Source: Rhizobium sp. 16-488-2b (GTDB lineage: Bacteria > Pseudomonadota > Alphaproteobacteria > Rhizobiales > Rhizobiaceae). From it: DNA of 64,000 nucleotides. The notes under the pieces were generated by a model. It saw only the letters and a program-made list of their open reading frames with translations, did not search any database and had not been told where the DNA came from. Shown piece by piece: positions 1-9,414 of this stretch. Location: positions 372,001-436,000 of the forward strand of contig NZ_JAGHMF010000003.1 of the NCBI RefSeq assembly GCF_017741815.1, in the 5' to 3' direction. Positions within the stretch are counted from its first letter, which is position 1. Every line of letters begins with the position of its first letter. The position numbers and the translations under genes are program-made.

Positions 1-665
1 ATCTCTTTCCGCGTCTGGTCGCCATGCAGAAGCTGGCCGACGCGCAGAACTTCGCGGTCTATCGCATGTCGGGCTCGGGCCTGCCGGCCAAGCAGCGCCT
101 AATCTGCGAGCTGGAGAACTGGGGTTCGGCCAATGCCTCGCTGCACAAGGCCTTTGTCGATGCTTACGGCGATGCGCTGATCGAGCATGTCGAGAAGTCG
201 CTCCTGCCGCTCGCCTGGGCTGGCAGCCACGATCGCAGCTTCCCCGGCGCCATCGGCATGGCTCCCTTCGTCGTGCGGCTTCCGGATGGCCTCGTGCCGT
301 TCTCCGGCCTTGCCTTCCCCGTTCGTCTTGGCGCGATCGGCAACGGCTTTGTTGTCTTCACCGGCGATGATCTTGATCCACCGAACGACATGGTCGTTGA
401 TCTGCACGGCCGCGCCTGCCAGGTGATGATCGACCTGCTGTCGCTCGACGAGCGTCGCGTGGCCGCAGCCGAAGCGCTCAGCGAACGCGAGATCGCCTGC
501 CTGCAGCTCGCCGGCGACGGCCGTATCAGCGAAGAAATCGCAGACAAGCTCGGCCTGTCGGTGCACACCGTCAATGCCTATCTCGGTTCTGCGACGATCA
601 AGCTGGATTCGGTCAACCGCATCCAGGCGATCGCCAAGGCGATCCGGCTTGGCTACATCAGCTGA
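1..665 (+). CDS. visR: VisR, LuxR-type activator of flagellar genes (5' end missing)
   Basis: Transcriptional regulator that with VisN sits at the top of the rhizobial motility hierarchy. The reading frame is open to the left edge (codons from base 3), so the gene begins outside the window; the ATG at 24 is internal. The last ~65 residues are a LuxR-type helix-turn-helix beginning LSEREIACLQLA, with recognition region EEIADKLGLSVHTVNAYL. The preceding part would be the ligand-sensing domain. The identification rests on the HTH plus the position next to the motA-flhB cluster, as in Sinorhizobium, where visN-visR precede the flhB block. The gene is convergent with the 146-residue ORF that ends at 676. 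Confidence 0.85.
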   Translation, partial: LFPRLVAMQKLADAQNFAVYRMSGSGLPAKQRLICELENWGSANASLHKAFVDAYGDALIEHVEKSLLPLAWAGSHDRSFPGAIGMAPFVVRLPDGLVPFSGLAFPVRLGAIGNGFVVFTGDDLDPPNDMVVDLHGRACQVMIDLLSLDERRVAAAEALSEREIACLQLAGDGRISEEIADKLGLSVHTVNAYLGSATIKLDSVNRIQAIAKAIRLGYIS

Positions 666-675
666 GAAATATTAG

Positions 676-1116
676 TTAGCTCGCGAGCGCCTGAAGTGGC
701 GGTACATTGTAGCGCGCCTGATTGAGGCTCTGCTCGAGAAACGCTGTGTTTTCGTGCGGGTTCGACGAAGGGTTCTCGAAAGCGATGTGGTTGATCTCGA
801 TGCCGGCATGCTCTGCGGCGAGCGTCAGCTGCGCGTAGACGGTGACGCCGCGCGGCTTGATCTCGAGGTCGATGACAACCTCCGGCTTGCCGCCCCATTC
901 GAGCGTATAGCTGCCGCCATGGCCGAAATTGACGGTGCCAGGATGGAAGAACATCTCGGCGGCCGAGGAAACGAGGTCCGAAAGATTGCCGTAATACTCA
1001 AATCGCAGGATCGAAATCAGGTCCGAAGCGTCCAGCAACCGCAATTCGGTGGCGACTGGGCTGATTGCTTCGGCAAGAATCTTCTCGCGCTGGGCAGAGT
1101 AGGGGCATTTTTTCAT
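676..1116 (-). CDS. Conserved hypothetical protein following flhB
   Basis: A 146-residue soluble protein of unknown function. There is no signal peptide and no membrane segment. The middle alternates strand-like hydrophobic stretches (YTLEWGGKPEVVIDLEI, GVTVYAQLTLAAEHAGIEI), suggesting one compact alpha/beta domain. It starts 4 bases after flhB ends, so it is almost certainly the last gene of the motA-fliM-fliN-fliG-flhB unit and translated with flhB. I recognise no family motif. Its placement suggests a Rhizobiaceae-specific accessory to flagellar assembly, but that is inference only. Confidence 0.75.
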   Translation of the reverse strand: MKKCPYSAQREKILAEAISPVATELRLLDASDLISILRFEYYGNLSDLVSSAAEMFFHPGTVNFGHGGSYTLEWGGKPEVVIDLEIKPRGVTVYAQLTLAAEHAGIEINHIAFENPSSNPHENTAFLEQSLNQARYNVPPLQALAS

Positions 1117-1120
1117 TCGT

Positions 1121-2200
1121 TTATCTTACCCGGTTGTTCTTGGCCTGCGCCGCGTACACCCGATGAATGAGCTCCGCGACGGCCTTGTAGAATACTGACG
1201 GGATGACACTATCCACCGAGACTTGCGCAAACATGGAGCGCGCAAGCGGCGGATCTTCGAAAACCGGTATTCCGTTCGTCTCTGCGATCTCTCTGATTTT
1301 TAACGCAATTAGGTCCTGGCCCTTCGCAACGACGATAGGCGCGTCGTTTTCCTCGCGCACGTAGCGCAGGGCAACGGCGAAGTGGGTCGGGTTGGCGATG
1401 ACCATGGTCGCGCGCGGCACGTTGGCGATCATGCGGCGTCTTGCACGGTCGCGCATCAGCGCGCGCTGGCGGCCCTTCACAAACGGGTCACCCTGCGATT
1501 GCTTGTTCTCTTCCTTGATTTCGTGGCGCGACATCTTCAGCTCGGTGAACCAGTGATAGCGCGTCCAGAAGAAGTCGACGATCGCCACCAGCGCGGTCGT
1601 AATCAAAACCACCAACGTGATCTTCTGCATTCCCGACATCATGCGGGTAAAGATCGTTCGTGGGTCGGAGAACATTGCATCGATCGATGCGAAATAGTCG
1701 CTGCGAAGCAGGAGCACCATCACGACGCCGACGATGACGATCTTCGTCAGCGACTTGCCGAACTCGATAAGCCCCTGCAGGCTGAAGAGCCGCGACCACC
1801 CCTTGGCTGGCGATATGCGCGACCATTGCGGCCTGATGCGTTCGAGAACCGGCACCGGCAGGTTCTGGCCGATCGAAGCGGCGACGCCGAACACCATGAA
1901 GAGAATCATCGCCGGAGCGAGCAGCTGCGCGCTGACCCAGCCGAGGTGGACGAAGAGCGACAACACGTCAGTTCCGGTGTCGATCTTCCATTGATCCGGC
2001 TGCTCGAAAATATCCTTGAGAGATGCGCCGACGACGCTGAGCCCATTCGGCAGGAAGAAGATGAGATAAATGTAGGTGGCGAGAACCGTGGCGAAGAGAG
2101 GCAGTTCGCGCGAGAAGGGGGTATTACCTTTCTCTGCCGCGTCGCTTTGCTTTTTCGCGGTAGGCGCTTCTGTTTTACTTTCCTTGTCGTCGTCCGCCAC
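1121..2200 (-). CDS. flhB: FlhB, export-apparatus switch protein
   Basis: Inner-membrane component of the flagellar type III export gate; it switches substrate class from rod/hook to filament after self-cleavage. The 359 residues match the family. The N-terminal ~35 residues are charged and followed by four hydrophobic segments up to about residue 215. The cytoplasmic domain carries the autocleavage motif NPTH at about residues 270-273. Translation starts at GTG with a TAGGAG ribosome site about 8 bases upstream. A terminator-like hairpin (2218-2249) lies immediately upstream, so expression may depend on read-through from fliG. Confidence 0.97.
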   Translation of the reverse strand: MADDDKESKTEAPTAKKQSDAAEKGNTPFSRELPLFATVLATYIYLIFFLPNGLSVVGASLKDIFEQPDQWKIDTGTDVLSLFVHLGWVSAQLLAPAMILFMVFGVAASIGQNLPVPVLERIRPQWSRISPAKGWSRLFSLQGLIEFGKSLTKIVIVGVVMVLLLRSDYFASIDAMFSDPRTIFTRMMSGMQKITLVVLITTALVAIVDFFWTRYHWFTELKMSRHEIKEENKQSQGDPFVKGRQRALMRDRARRRMIANVPRATMVIANPTHFAVALRYVREENDAPIVVAKGQDLIALKIREIAETNGIPVFEDPPLARSMFAQVSVDSVIPSVFYKAVAELIHRVYAAQAKNNRVR

Positions 2201-2217
2201 GGTCGCGACTCCTAGTC

Positions 2218-2249
2218 AAAAAGAAAAGGCCGCGCCAGCGCGCGACCTT
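2218..2249 (-). terminator. Terminator-like hairpin between fliG and flhB
   Basis: On the minus strand the 10-base arms 2249-2240 and 2235-2226 pair (one G-U) around a 4-base loop. They are followed by an almost pure U run (plus-strand A-rich 2218-2227). A second GC hairpin (2272-2278 with 2283-2289) lies just upstream on the transcript. Only ~18 bases separate the U run from the flhB start, leaving no room for a promoter, so it may act as an attenuator inside the operon. Confidence 0.7.
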
Positions 2250-2326
2250 TGCTTTTGTAGTCCCCGGAAATGCCGCGATCAATCGCGGCGTTCGTCTCGG
2301 GCCTATCTGTACACAGTAACAGCGGC

Positions 2327-3367
2327 TTAGGCGGCAGCCGCACCCTCGGCTTCGCCTTCCTTGAGCTGGATCTGGCCGGAATTGGCCAGGCGAATCGCTT
2401 CCTGCGCGATGGCGCGGCGTGCGATCGCGATCTCGCGCGGGTTGATGCCCGTGGTGCCGCTCTGCAGGTCGGATTCGATCATGCGGCGCTGGCGCGGGCT
2501 GATCGAGGCGAGAACGGCTTCCTTCATTTCCGAAGAGGAGCCGCGCAGCGCCATGGTCAGGATATCCGCGGAAATGTCGTTCAGCAGCATGACGCGGCTG
2601 CGCTGCGGCATGATCATCAGGTCTTCGAACAGGAAGATCTTCGGACGAACCTTGTTGACCGATTCGCGGCTGATCGATTCGAGCGATGTGAGCAGGGTAT
2701 CGACCTGCGGCTTGTCCATCTCGTTCATCAGCTCGGCAACCTTCGTCGAGCCGATCGAGTTCTTCTCGGCATCGATCTCGGCGAGCAGCGTCATGACCTG
2801 CTTTTCGATGATCTGTGCCGCCTTCGGGCTGACGGATTTCAGATTGACGGTACGGTTCATGATGTCGGCGCGACGGCCGTCGGGGATCTGCATCAGCACC
2901 TTGGCGCCGAAGGAAGAGGGCATCATGGACAGGATGTAGGCCACTGTCTGCGGGTGTTCGCGCAGCAGGAACTTGCCGATGAAGGCGGGATCGCCTTCGC
3001 CCAGCCGGTCCCAGATGGAGGTTTCATAGGCCTGGAACGCCGTGCGGCGGCCAAGCAGGCTGTCGACTTCGTCGGGCGTCAGACCTTCTTCGAGGATGCT
3101 TTCGATCGCCTTGGCGTTGTCCATAAGACCTGCACCTTCGGTGAACAGATCCTCGAACTCGGCCACGAGGCCGAGCAGCTCATCCGGCGGGATCGCGCGC
3201 AGAGCCTGCGCGGATCCGATAATCGTCTGCAGTTCGGCCTGCGTGAAATACTTCAACAGTCTGCCAGCAACCCCTTTCCCCATCGCGAGGAGAACGGCCG
3301 CTGCTTTCTCAGCCTGGGTCAACGGTTTCTCGGCAAGAGCGCCGCCGAAATCGTCAAAGTCCATCAT
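2327..3367 (-). CDS. fliG: FliG, flagellar motor switch protein
   Basis: C-ring protein that meets the stator and transmits torque; it joins FliM to the MS ring. At 346 residues it is the usual family length. It reads as N-, middle and C-terminal domains: the opening includes LTQAEKAAAVLLAMGKGVAGRL, the middle domain has the EHPQTVAYILS (EHPQ) motif near residue 140, and the C-terminal torque helix region includes FEDLMIMPQRSRVMLLNDI. It lies 29 bases downstream of fliN in the minus-strand switch operon. Confidence 0.97.
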   Translation of the reverse strand: MMDFDDFGGALAEKPLTQAEKAAAVLLAMGKGVAGRLLKYFTQAELQTIIGSAQALRAIPPDELLGLVAEFEDLFTEGAGLMDNAKAIESILEEGLTPDEVDSLLGRRTAFQAYETSIWDRLGEGDPAFIGKFLLREHPQTVAYILSMMPSSFGAKVLMQIPDGRRADIMNRTVNLKSVSPKAAQIIEKQVMTLLAEIDAEKNSIGSTKVAELMNEMDKPQVDTLLTSLESISRESVNKVRPKIFLFEDLMIMPQRSRVMLLNDISADILTMALRGSSSEMKEAVLASISPRQRRMIESDLQSGTTGINPREIAIARRAIAQEAIRLANSGQIQLKEGEAEGAAAA

Positions 3368-3396
3368 GGTCTAACCTCTCCGTCCCTACAGCGGGA

Positions 3397-3966
3397 TCAG
3401 GCTTTCTTAGTACCTAAAACTTCAATCAGTTTTACGCCAAAACGTGTGTCGTCATTTTCGAGAACGGTGATCTCGCCGCGCGCGATCTTGCGGCCATTCA
3501 CCATGATTTCGACCGGCTCGCCGATCTTCTTGTCCAGCGCGATCGTGGCGCCTTCGTTCAGGTTCATCAGGCCCGAGACCTGCATGCGGCTGCTGCCGAG
3601 CATGATCTGAACATCGATCGGGATGTCCATGATCAGATCCATATTCGACTGCATCGCGCTGCCAAGCGGGGCCGCGACGCCAGGGGTCGCCGAACTGTCG
3701 CCAAAATCGGACACGCCGCCGAAGTCAGAGGAGCCACCGAAATCGCCGCCACCAAAGTCGGTGTCGGTGCCGGTCTCCAGATCGCCACCAAAGGCCGACA
3801 GATCGGTGCCGCCGCCAAACGCGTCGAGGTCGCCGCCGCCGAAATCGGGCATGCCGCCGTCCGCGTCGGTTTTCAGCACGCCACGCAGGTCATCGATAGC
3901 CTGATCAAGCTCGGCTTCGTTGCCTGGTTGCTCGAGATCGGTGCTCTTTGTTTTTTTCGTCGCCAT
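3397..3966 (-). CDS. fliN: FliN, flagellar motor switch protein with Gly/Asp-rich insert
   Basis: C-ring component that, with FliM, forms the lower part of the switch complex. The C-terminal ~80 residues (about 106-185) are a SpoA/SPOR-type surface-presentation domain, including [14 protein letters not shown] and [18 protein letters not shown]. The protein is 189 residues against about 137 in enterobacteria. The extra length is an N-terminal charged stretch plus a low-complexity region (about residues 37-92) of repeated DFGG, AFGG and SDFG units. It follows fliM by 62 bases and precedes fliG by 29. Confidence 0.96.
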   Translation of the reverse strand: MATKKTKSTDLEQPGNEAELDQAIDDLRGVLKTDADGGMPDFGGGDLDAFGGGTDLSAFGGDLETGTDTDFGGGDFGGSSDFGGVSDFGDSSATPGVAAPLGSAMQSNMDLIMDIPIDVQIMLGSSRMQVSGLMNLNEGATIALDKKIGEPVEIMVNGRKIARGEITVLENDDTRFGVKLIEVLGTKKA

Positions 3967-4028
3967 GAAATCACTATTCCAGTTGAAACTTGCCTCAACC
4001 TGCCTTGAGGGGTGGGGGCCGAAATCGG

Positions 4029-4967
4029 TTAATTCATTAAGTAGCGGATGAGGTCGTCATCCGAGTTGATCGTATCCTTCACCCGGACGGTATAATTCTC
4101 GCCCGAGCGCCCCAACTCGCACACGTAAAGCTCTTTGCTGTTGGCACTGACATCGACGCGGACATCGCCGCTGTCCAGGAAGGGAATGACGTCGCCGGCC
4201 GCGAGCTTGGAGATGGTGCGCAGCGTCAGCTCCTGAAGATGGATCTTCGCTTCCAGCGTCACCTGCGAGCGGCGAACCTGCTCGCTCATCTGCTCTGTCC
4301 ATTCTGACGAGTTGGCCGATGCGTTCTTGGCGCGTGGCACGACAACGGTCGTCTTCAGGAGCGCCGCCTGGGGAACGATCAGCGAGAATTCCGACGTGAT
4401 GCCGGAAAGCGTGATCGTCATGTTGATCGCGGCAGCAAACTCATCCGGCTTGTCGTCCGGCGCCTTCGGGCGCGTCTCGGCGGCGTGCGGCGGCTCGAGG
4501 CTAGGCTCGAAGCCACCGGGCGCATTGACGGCGGAGCGAAGCACGTTGGCGATCTTTTCGAACACCGTGACGGCAAGTTCAAGCTCGATGATCGACAGCA
4601 GGCGATCTGCCGGCTGCTCGACCGTCTCGGGCGATGCGCCAAGCAGGTGCTCCATCAGCGTGATGATGAAACCGTTGCCGCACGACAACGTGAAGTCGGT
4701 CGACCAGTTGCGAAGCGATCCGTCGACCAGCGTGACGCTCTCTCCGAGATCGGCGACCAGGTCGTGCTTGTAGCCGGCGTGGCAGCCGAGATAGTTGACC
4801 TGTACGTCGAGGTCGGTCTCGCTCTTGATGACATCGGGGAGAAACACCCGGTAGACGTCGCCGAAGGCGGCGCAGAGCTTTTCGACCGTCGCCTTGTCGC
4901 CCAGCCTGCCTGTCAGCTTCGCGAGCAGTGCGTCGTCCATCAATGGTTTCTGGAGTTGAGCGTTCAT
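4029..4967 (-). CDS. fliM: FliM, flagellar motor switch protein
   Basis: Switch protein of the C ring that binds phosphorylated CheY and changes rotor speed or direction. The 312 residues show a middle domain (from about residue 45) and a C-terminal SpoA domain with [18 protein letters not shown] and [19 protein letters not shown]. It is divergent from enterobacterial FliM, as rhizobial FliM is known to be; the assignment leans on the SpoA domain and on the position between motA (6 bases upstream) and fliN. The window does not contain the CheY partners. Confidence 0.93.
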   Translation of the reverse strand: MNAQLQKPLMDDALLAKLTGRLGDKATVEKLCAAFGDVYRVFLPDVIKSETDLDVQVNYLGCHAGYKHDLVADLGESVTLVDGSLRNWSTDFTLSCGNGFIITLMEHLLGASPETVEQPADRLLSIIELELAVTVFEKIANVLRSAVNAPGGFEPSLEPPHAAETRPKAPDDKPDEFAAAINMTITLSGITSEFSLIVPQAALLKTTVVVPRAKNASANSSEWTEQMSEQVRRSQVTLEAKIHLQELTLRTISKLAAGDVIPFLDSGDVRVDVSANSKELYVCELGRSGENYTVRVKDTINSDDDLIRYLMN

Positions 4968-4973
4968 GTCCGT

Positions 4974-5846
4974 TTAGGCTGCCTTGTTCTCACCACCGGG
5001 GTTCATCATTTCCTGCTCGACGGCGTCGATCGAGGGACGTTCGTAAGCCGAGATCGTCTTGCGGCCGTATTCGAGAGCGACCTGAGGAACCGAGCCGTTC
5101 ATGTAGGCAAGCAGCGTCTGCTTGACGATGACGTAGAGGCGGTGCTGCTTGGAGCGCACGATCTTGATCTGCGAGGTGATCGGCGAGCATACGCAGTAGG
5201 AAAGCAGAATGCCGAGGAAGGTGCCGACGAGCGCCGAGCCGATCAGGTGACCGAGAACTTCAGGCGAATCGTTGATGTGCGCCATGGCCTTGATGACGCC
5301 GAGAACGGCCGCGACGATACCGATTGCCGGGAAGGCGTCGCCCATCGTCTGGATGGCGTGGTAGGGCTTCATCTTGTCGTGAAGGATCGTGTTGATCTCT
5401 TCGTCCATCAGCGCTTCGATCTCGTGGCTGCGTGCGTTGCCGATGATGATCAGGCGAACGTAGTCACAGATGAACGCGGTGATTTCCTTGTTCTTCAGGA
5501 TGGTCGGCGCGGACTGGAAGATCGAGGATTCAGCCGGATTGTCGATGTGAGCTTCGATCTCGTTGCGCGACTTCGTGCGCAGGTCGCGCATCAGCGAATA
5601 GAGAACACCGAGCGTATCGAGATAGTTGCGCTCCTTCGGAACCGAATGCTTGAAGGCTTCCCCAAGCGCCTTGCCCGAGTCTTTCACGACCTTCATCGGG
5701 TTGGCCATGATGAAGCTGCCGATGCCGGCGCCGCCGATGATGACGAGCTCGAAGGGCTGCCAGAGCGCGTCGATGTGACCGCCCATGGCCATGAAGCTGC
5801 CGACGATACAGCCGCAGACAATCACAAATCCGATAATGATATTCAT
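4974..5846 (-). CDS. motA: MotA, flagellar stator proton-channel subunit
   Basis: Inner-membrane stator subunit that, with MotB, couples proton flow to rotation. Membrane segments are visible near residues 1-25 and 32-50, and again near 155-180 and 190-210, with the large cytoplasmic loop between them. The third segment carries the conserved proline and glycine context [19 protein letters not shown] take the ATG at 5846 (290 residues, normal length); an upstream in-frame TTG at 5876 would add ten charged residues before a natural membrane start. First gene of the minus-strand switch operon; MotB, MotC and MotE are encoded elsewhere in the window. Confidence 0.96.
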   Translation of the reverse strand: MNIIIGFVIVCGCIVGSFMAMGGHIDALWQPFELVIIGGAGIGSFIMANPMKVVKDSGKALGEAFKHSVPKERNYLDTLGVLYSLMRDLRTKSRNEIEAHIDNPAESSIFQSAPTILKNKEITAFICDYVRLIIIGNARSHEIEALMDEEINTILHDKMKPYHAIQTMGDAFPAIGIVAAVLGVIKAMAHINDSPEVLGHLIGSALVGTFLGILLSYCVCSPITSQIKIVRSKQHRLYVIVKQTLLAYMNGSVPQVALEYGRKTISAYERPSIDAVEQEMMNPGGENKAA

Positions 5847-6120
5847 CGCCAGTCCAAACCTGATCGTTATTTTCAACCGAAGGGATAGGAGGGCTGGCTT
5901 GCGTGAGGCTGATCCTTGCCTTGACGATTAAGCTTTCCGGCAAGCTTTTTACCAAGCATTCCAGATGCCAGCTTCGCGCAAGGATTTGGTGACAATCTAC
6001 AGGTGACGAATGGGCCACCATGCCCATGTCTGAGATGCCGCCTCAGCGGGATCGGGGTCGAACACACTGCAAACGCCCTGGTTTCGTAACGTTCATCGCC
6101 AATGCCAGGAGCCTACCCCG
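5847..6120. promoter_or_regulatory. Divergent promoter region motA / flgF
   Basis: A 274-base gap between divergent operons for switch/stator genes (left) and rod/export genes (right). It must hold both promoters. A CTTGAC hexamer, like a housekeeping -35 box, lies at 5920-5925 facing right, but no clear -10 follows. AAGCTT occurs twice (5930s and 5940s). Rem is the expected activator from rhizobial biology; I cannot define its site. Confidence 0.4.
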
Positions 6121-6855
6121 ATGCAATCCGGTCTTTATGTTTCGCTGTCGTCGCAGATGGCACTTATGCGTCGCCTCGACACGATCGCGGACAACCTGGC
6201 GAACGTGAACACGACCGGCTTCCGCGGCACCGAGGTCAAATTCAATCAGCTGATTGGCGAGACCGATAACAAGCTCAACGCGAAGATCGCATACGTCTCG
6301 CAGGGCAACGATTATTTGTCCGCCGACAATGGTGAAATGAACCACACCGGCAACATGCTCGATTTCGCGATCAAGGGCGATGCCTGGTTCTCGCTCGACA
6401 CGCCGGCCGGCCGGGTCCTAACCAAGGATGGCCGCTTCACGCTGACCGATAACGGTGAGCTGGTCTCCGTGCGCGGATATCCGGTGCTCGACACCGGCGG
6501 CGGGCCGATCATGCTCGACAGAACCGCTGGCGAGCCGAAGGTTGGCGCCGACGGCATGATCTACCAGAACAACCGGCAGGTCGCCTCGCTGGGCCTTTTC
6601 GAGGCTGACATCTCCAAGGGTTATCTCCGCTACGAAAACAGCGGCATCATGACTACCCAGACGCCGACCGCCGTCACCGACCGCTTCAATGTCGGCGTCC
6701 AGCAGGGTTATCTCGAAAATTCGAATGTCAACGCGATGCGCGAAATCACCCAGCTGATCGAGGTCAACCGTGCCTTCGAAAGCATGACCTCGCTCACCAA
6801 GGACAGCGAATCCTCCTTCGGCGAAGCCATCAAGACGCTGGGCGGTAGCCGCTAA
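6121..6855 (+). CDS. flgF: FlgF, proximal rod protein
   Basis: Component of the periplasmic flagellar rod. At 244 residues it is family length. It has the N-terminal rod/hook signature around DTIADNLANVNTTGFRG and the C-terminal helical segment with QQGYLENSNVNAMREITQLIEVNRAFES, which together make the coiled core of all rod and hook proteins. It heads the plus-strand flgF-fliI unit; fliI begins 16 bases after it ends. Confidence 0.96.
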   Translation: MQSGLYVSLSSQMALMRRLDTIADNLANVNTTGFRGTEVKFNQLIGETDNKLNAKIAYVSQGNDYLSADNGEMNHTGNMLDFAIKGDAWFSLDTPAGRVLTKDGRFTLTDNGELVSVRGYPVLDTGGGPIMLDRTAGEPKVGADGMIYQNNRQVASLGLFEADISKGYLRYENSGIMTTQTPTAVTDRFNVGVQQGYLENSNVNAMREITQLIEVNRAFESMTSLTKDSESSFGEAIKTLGGSR

Positions 6856-6871
6856 GCGGAAGGTTTGATCC

Positions 6872-8260
6872 ATGGGCAATGAACAGCTGACCGAGGCGGC
6901 GCTTTCCAAGAAGCTCACCCATCTCGAAGCGCTCTCCGCACGCTACGCCAATCCCGATTTCATGATCGCGCCCGGCGGGCATGTACAGACGATCGCCACC
7001 GGTCACTACACGGTCACGGGCCTGTCGCGCCATCTCCGCCTCGGAGAATTCGTCGCCCACAAGTCGTCAACGGGCGTGCATCTCGGCGAAGTCGTTCGCG
7101 TCGAGCCTGATCTTGCCTATGTCTGCCCCATCGAGCCGGGCGAGCCGATCGGCATCCATGACACAGTCATCCGCAAGGGTGCCTTCCGCATCGCGCCATC
7201 GGACAGCTGGTGCGGCCGCACCATCAGCTCGCTCTGCGAGCCGATCGATGGCAAGGGACCCGTTGTCGAGGGACTGAAGCGCCGGTCAATCTCCAACACC
7301 GCACCGCCCTCGATGACGCGCCAGCGTGTCGAGAAGGGCTTCAAGACCGGCGTGCGCGCGATCGACATCTTCTCTCCGCTCTGCTTGGGCCAGCGCCTCG
7401 GCATCTTCGCCGGCTCGGGCGTCGGCAAGTCGACCCTTCTGTCGATGCTTGCGCGCGCTGACGCCTTCGACAAGGTCGTGATCGCGCTCGTTGGCGAACG
7501 TGGCCGCGAAGTGCGCGAGTTCATCGAGGATACGCTCGGCGCCGACATGCAGAAATCCGTCGTGGTCGTGGCGACCAGCGACGAGAGCCCGATGCTGCGC
7601 AAGATGGCACCGCTGACCGCAATCACCATCGCCGAGCATTTCCGCGACCAGGGCGACAACGTGCTCCTGATCGTCGACAGCGTCACGCGTTTCGCCCACG
7701 CCATCCGCGAAGTCGCGACCGCCTCCGGCGAGCCACCGATCGCGCGCGGCTATCCGGCATCCGTCTTCACCGAACTGCCGCGCCTTCTCGAGCGCGCCGG
7801 CCCCGGCCCCGAGGGCACCGGCACCATCACCGCGATCATTTCGATCCTCGTCGATGGTGACAATCACAACGACCCGATCGCCGACTCCACGCGCGGCATT
7901 CTCGACGGCCACCTCGTGCTCCAGCGCAGCCTCGCCGATGAGGGCCGCTATCCGCCGATCGATCCGCTCGCCTCGATCTCGCGTCTGGCCAGAAAGGCCT
8001 GGACGCCGGATCAGGAGAAGCTCGTCTCGCGCCTCAAGGCGCTCGTTCATCGTTACGAGGAAACCCGCGACCTTCGCCTGATTGGCGGTTACCGACAGGG
8101 CGCCGATCCGGATCTCGATATGGCGGTAAAGCAGGTGCCCGTGATTTACGACGTATTGAAGCAATCGCCCGGCGATCAGCCATCCCCGGATTCCTTTGCC
8201 GATTTGGCGGGAGCCCTGAAGGCGGCGGCCGGCATCGGCAACCAGCCGGTACGCAGATAA
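6872..8260 (+). CDS. fliI: FliI, flagellum-specific export ATPase
   Basis: Cytoplasmic F1-beta-like ATPase that powers and orders flagellar protein export. It is 462 residues, with the P-loop GSGVGKST at about residues 181-188 and the family block RGYPASVFTELPRLLERAG. The hydrolytic region also shows LLIVDSVTRFAHAIREVA. The regulatory partner FliH is not annotated beside it; the candidate is the ORF at 22136. FliI lies between flgF and an unknown membrane-anchored protein. Confidence 0.97.
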   Translation: MGNEQLTEAALSKKLTHLEALSARYANPDFMIAPGGHVQTIATGHYTVTGLSRHLRLGEFVAHKSSTGVHLGEVVRVEPDLAYVCPIEPGEPIGIHDTVIRKGAFRIAPSDSWCGRTISSLCEPIDGKGPVVEGLKRRSISNTAPPSMTRQRVEKGFKTGVRAIDIFSPLCLGQRLGIFAGSGVGKSTLLSMLARADAFDKVVIALVGERGREVREFIEDTLGADMQKSVVVVATSDESPMLRKMAPLTAITIAEHFRDQGDNVLLIVDSVTRFAHAIREVATASGEPPIARGYPASVFTELPRLLERAGPGPEGTGTITAIISILVDGDNHNDPIADSTRGILDGHLVLQRSLADEGRYPPIDPLASISRLARKAWTPDQEKLVSRLKALVHRYEETRDLRLIGGYRQGADPDLDMAVKQVPVIYDVLKQSPGDQPSPDSFADLAGALKAAAGIGNQPVRR

Positions 8261-8304
8261 CCGAACTAGAAGATAGCCGACGCTTGAAGATAGAAAGACC
8301 ACAC

Positions 8305-8850
8305 GTGACCGATTTCGACGATGACGAAAAGATTCCGCCGCTGAAGCCGCAGGGCCGTCGCAGGTCGACGTTCAACGATCGCGTGCTCACGATAACCGGC
8401 CTGCTGCTCGCCGGCGCGTCCGCGATCTTTCCGTGGTACGTGTTCTTCAACGAGAACAAGTTCGGCCTCAATGTCGCCGAGGGCGACCGCACGCGCGACC
8501 TGCCGAACTGGCCGGCGCGCAATGTCTTCAGCGTTTCACCGCTGGCGATGGCCAACAAGAATCCGCCGGAAGTAAAGCCGGAGGTCCCTGTCGATCCGCT
8601 GACGACGGCAACGGTCTCCTCCATCGGCAAGGAAGACAACAAGGGCGCGCCCGCCGAAGATCAGCCGTTCCCCGGCAAGTCGGCCTTCCGCCTACTGCAC
8701 GTCGCCAATGGCCGCGCGCTGATCGAGGACACATCGGGCATGTATGTCGTTCGCGTGGGCTCGATCCTGCCGGATGAAAGCCGCCTCGCCACGCTGGAAC
8801 AGCGCGACGGCAAGTGGGTGATCATCACGTCCAAAGGCGAAGTCTACTGA
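8305..8850 (+). CDS. Membrane-anchored hypothetical flagellar-locus protein
   Basis: A 181-residue protein of unknown function. A short acidic cytoplasmic start (TDFDDDEKIPPLKPQ) is followed by one membrane helix at about residues 28-48, then a periplasmic proline-rich linker and a small C-terminal beta-rich domain (FRLLHVANGRALIEDT, YVVRVGSILPDESRL, GKWVIITSKGEVY). That layout resembles the GspC/PilP class of periplasmic domains, an analogy only. I take GTG at 8305; a TTG at 8284 is in frame upstream. It is the last gene of flgF-fliI, closed by the terminator at 8883. Confidence 0.75.
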   Translation: MTDFDDDEKIPPLKPQGRRRSTFNDRVLTITGLLLAGASAIFPWYVFFNENKFGLNVAEGDRTRDLPNWPARNVFSVSPLAMANKNPPEVKPEVPVDPLTTATVSSIGKEDNKGAPAEDQPFPGKSAFRLLHVANGRALIEDTSGMYVVRVGSILPDESRLATLEQRDGKWVIITSKGEVY

Positions 8851-8882
8851 CGTAACCCAGGTCGGGAACACATGAGGTCTTG

Positions 8883-8913
8883 AGGCTCCTCCGCACCGCG
8901 GGGGAGCCTTTTT
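8883..8913 (+). terminator. Rho-independent terminator after the flgF-fliI unit
   Basis: Arms 8883-8894 and 8898-8909 pair over 12 positions (one G-U) around a 3-base loop and run into five T residues. This separates flgF-fliI-ORF from flgB and implies a promoter for flgB between 8914 and 9017. Confidence 0.85.
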
Positions 8914-9017
8914 CGTATCTCTCCATCCAGCTCGCCCTTATGAAGCAAGAACGCATTCTCCGTAAGTCTGACGCAAGATTACCGACCTAGGTTCACGGCA
9001 GTAAAAAGGAGAGTTCC

Positions 9018-9410
9018 ATGCAACCGATTCAACTGTTCGACTTGGCCTCGCGGCAGGCGGAATGGCTGACGATTCGTCAGGAAGTCGTTGCCGGCAACAT
9101 CGCGAACGCGAACACGCCTAAGTATCGCGCCAAGGACATCACGCCTTTCCAGGCCGTTCTCGACCATTCGGACGTGGCGATGGCGCGGACCAATGCCGCG
9201 CATCTGAGCGGCAACGATCTCAGCACCAAGAACGACATCGACGTCAAGGATGCCGCTCTCGACGAAGAGATGGGCGTACAGGAATCGGGCAACACGGTTG
9301 GTCTCGCCGAGGAGCTCTCCAAGGCTGGCGAAATCAAGCGCCAATATGAGCTGAACACCTCGCTCGTCGGATCTTTCAACCGCTTGATGCTTATGACAGT
9401 GAAGAGCTAA
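9018..9410 (+). CDS. flgB: FlgB, proximal rod protein
   Basis: Proximal rod subunit of the basal body. It is 130 residues with the N-terminal signature [20 protein letters not shown] shared by rod proteins. A strong AAGGAGAG ribosome site precedes the ATG. FlgC starts 4 bases after its stop, opening the ten-gene unit flgB to fliP. Residues 60-90 include a charged segment ([18 protein letters not shown]) typical of FlgB before the C-terminal helix. Confidence 0.96.
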   Translation: MQPIQLFDLASRQAEWLTIRQEVVAGNIANANTPKYRAKDITPFQAVLDHSDVAMARTNAAHLSGNDLSTKNDIDVKDAALDEEMGVQESGNTVGLAEELSKAGEIKRQYELNTSLVGSFNRLMLMTVKS

Positions 9411-9414
9411 GAAC

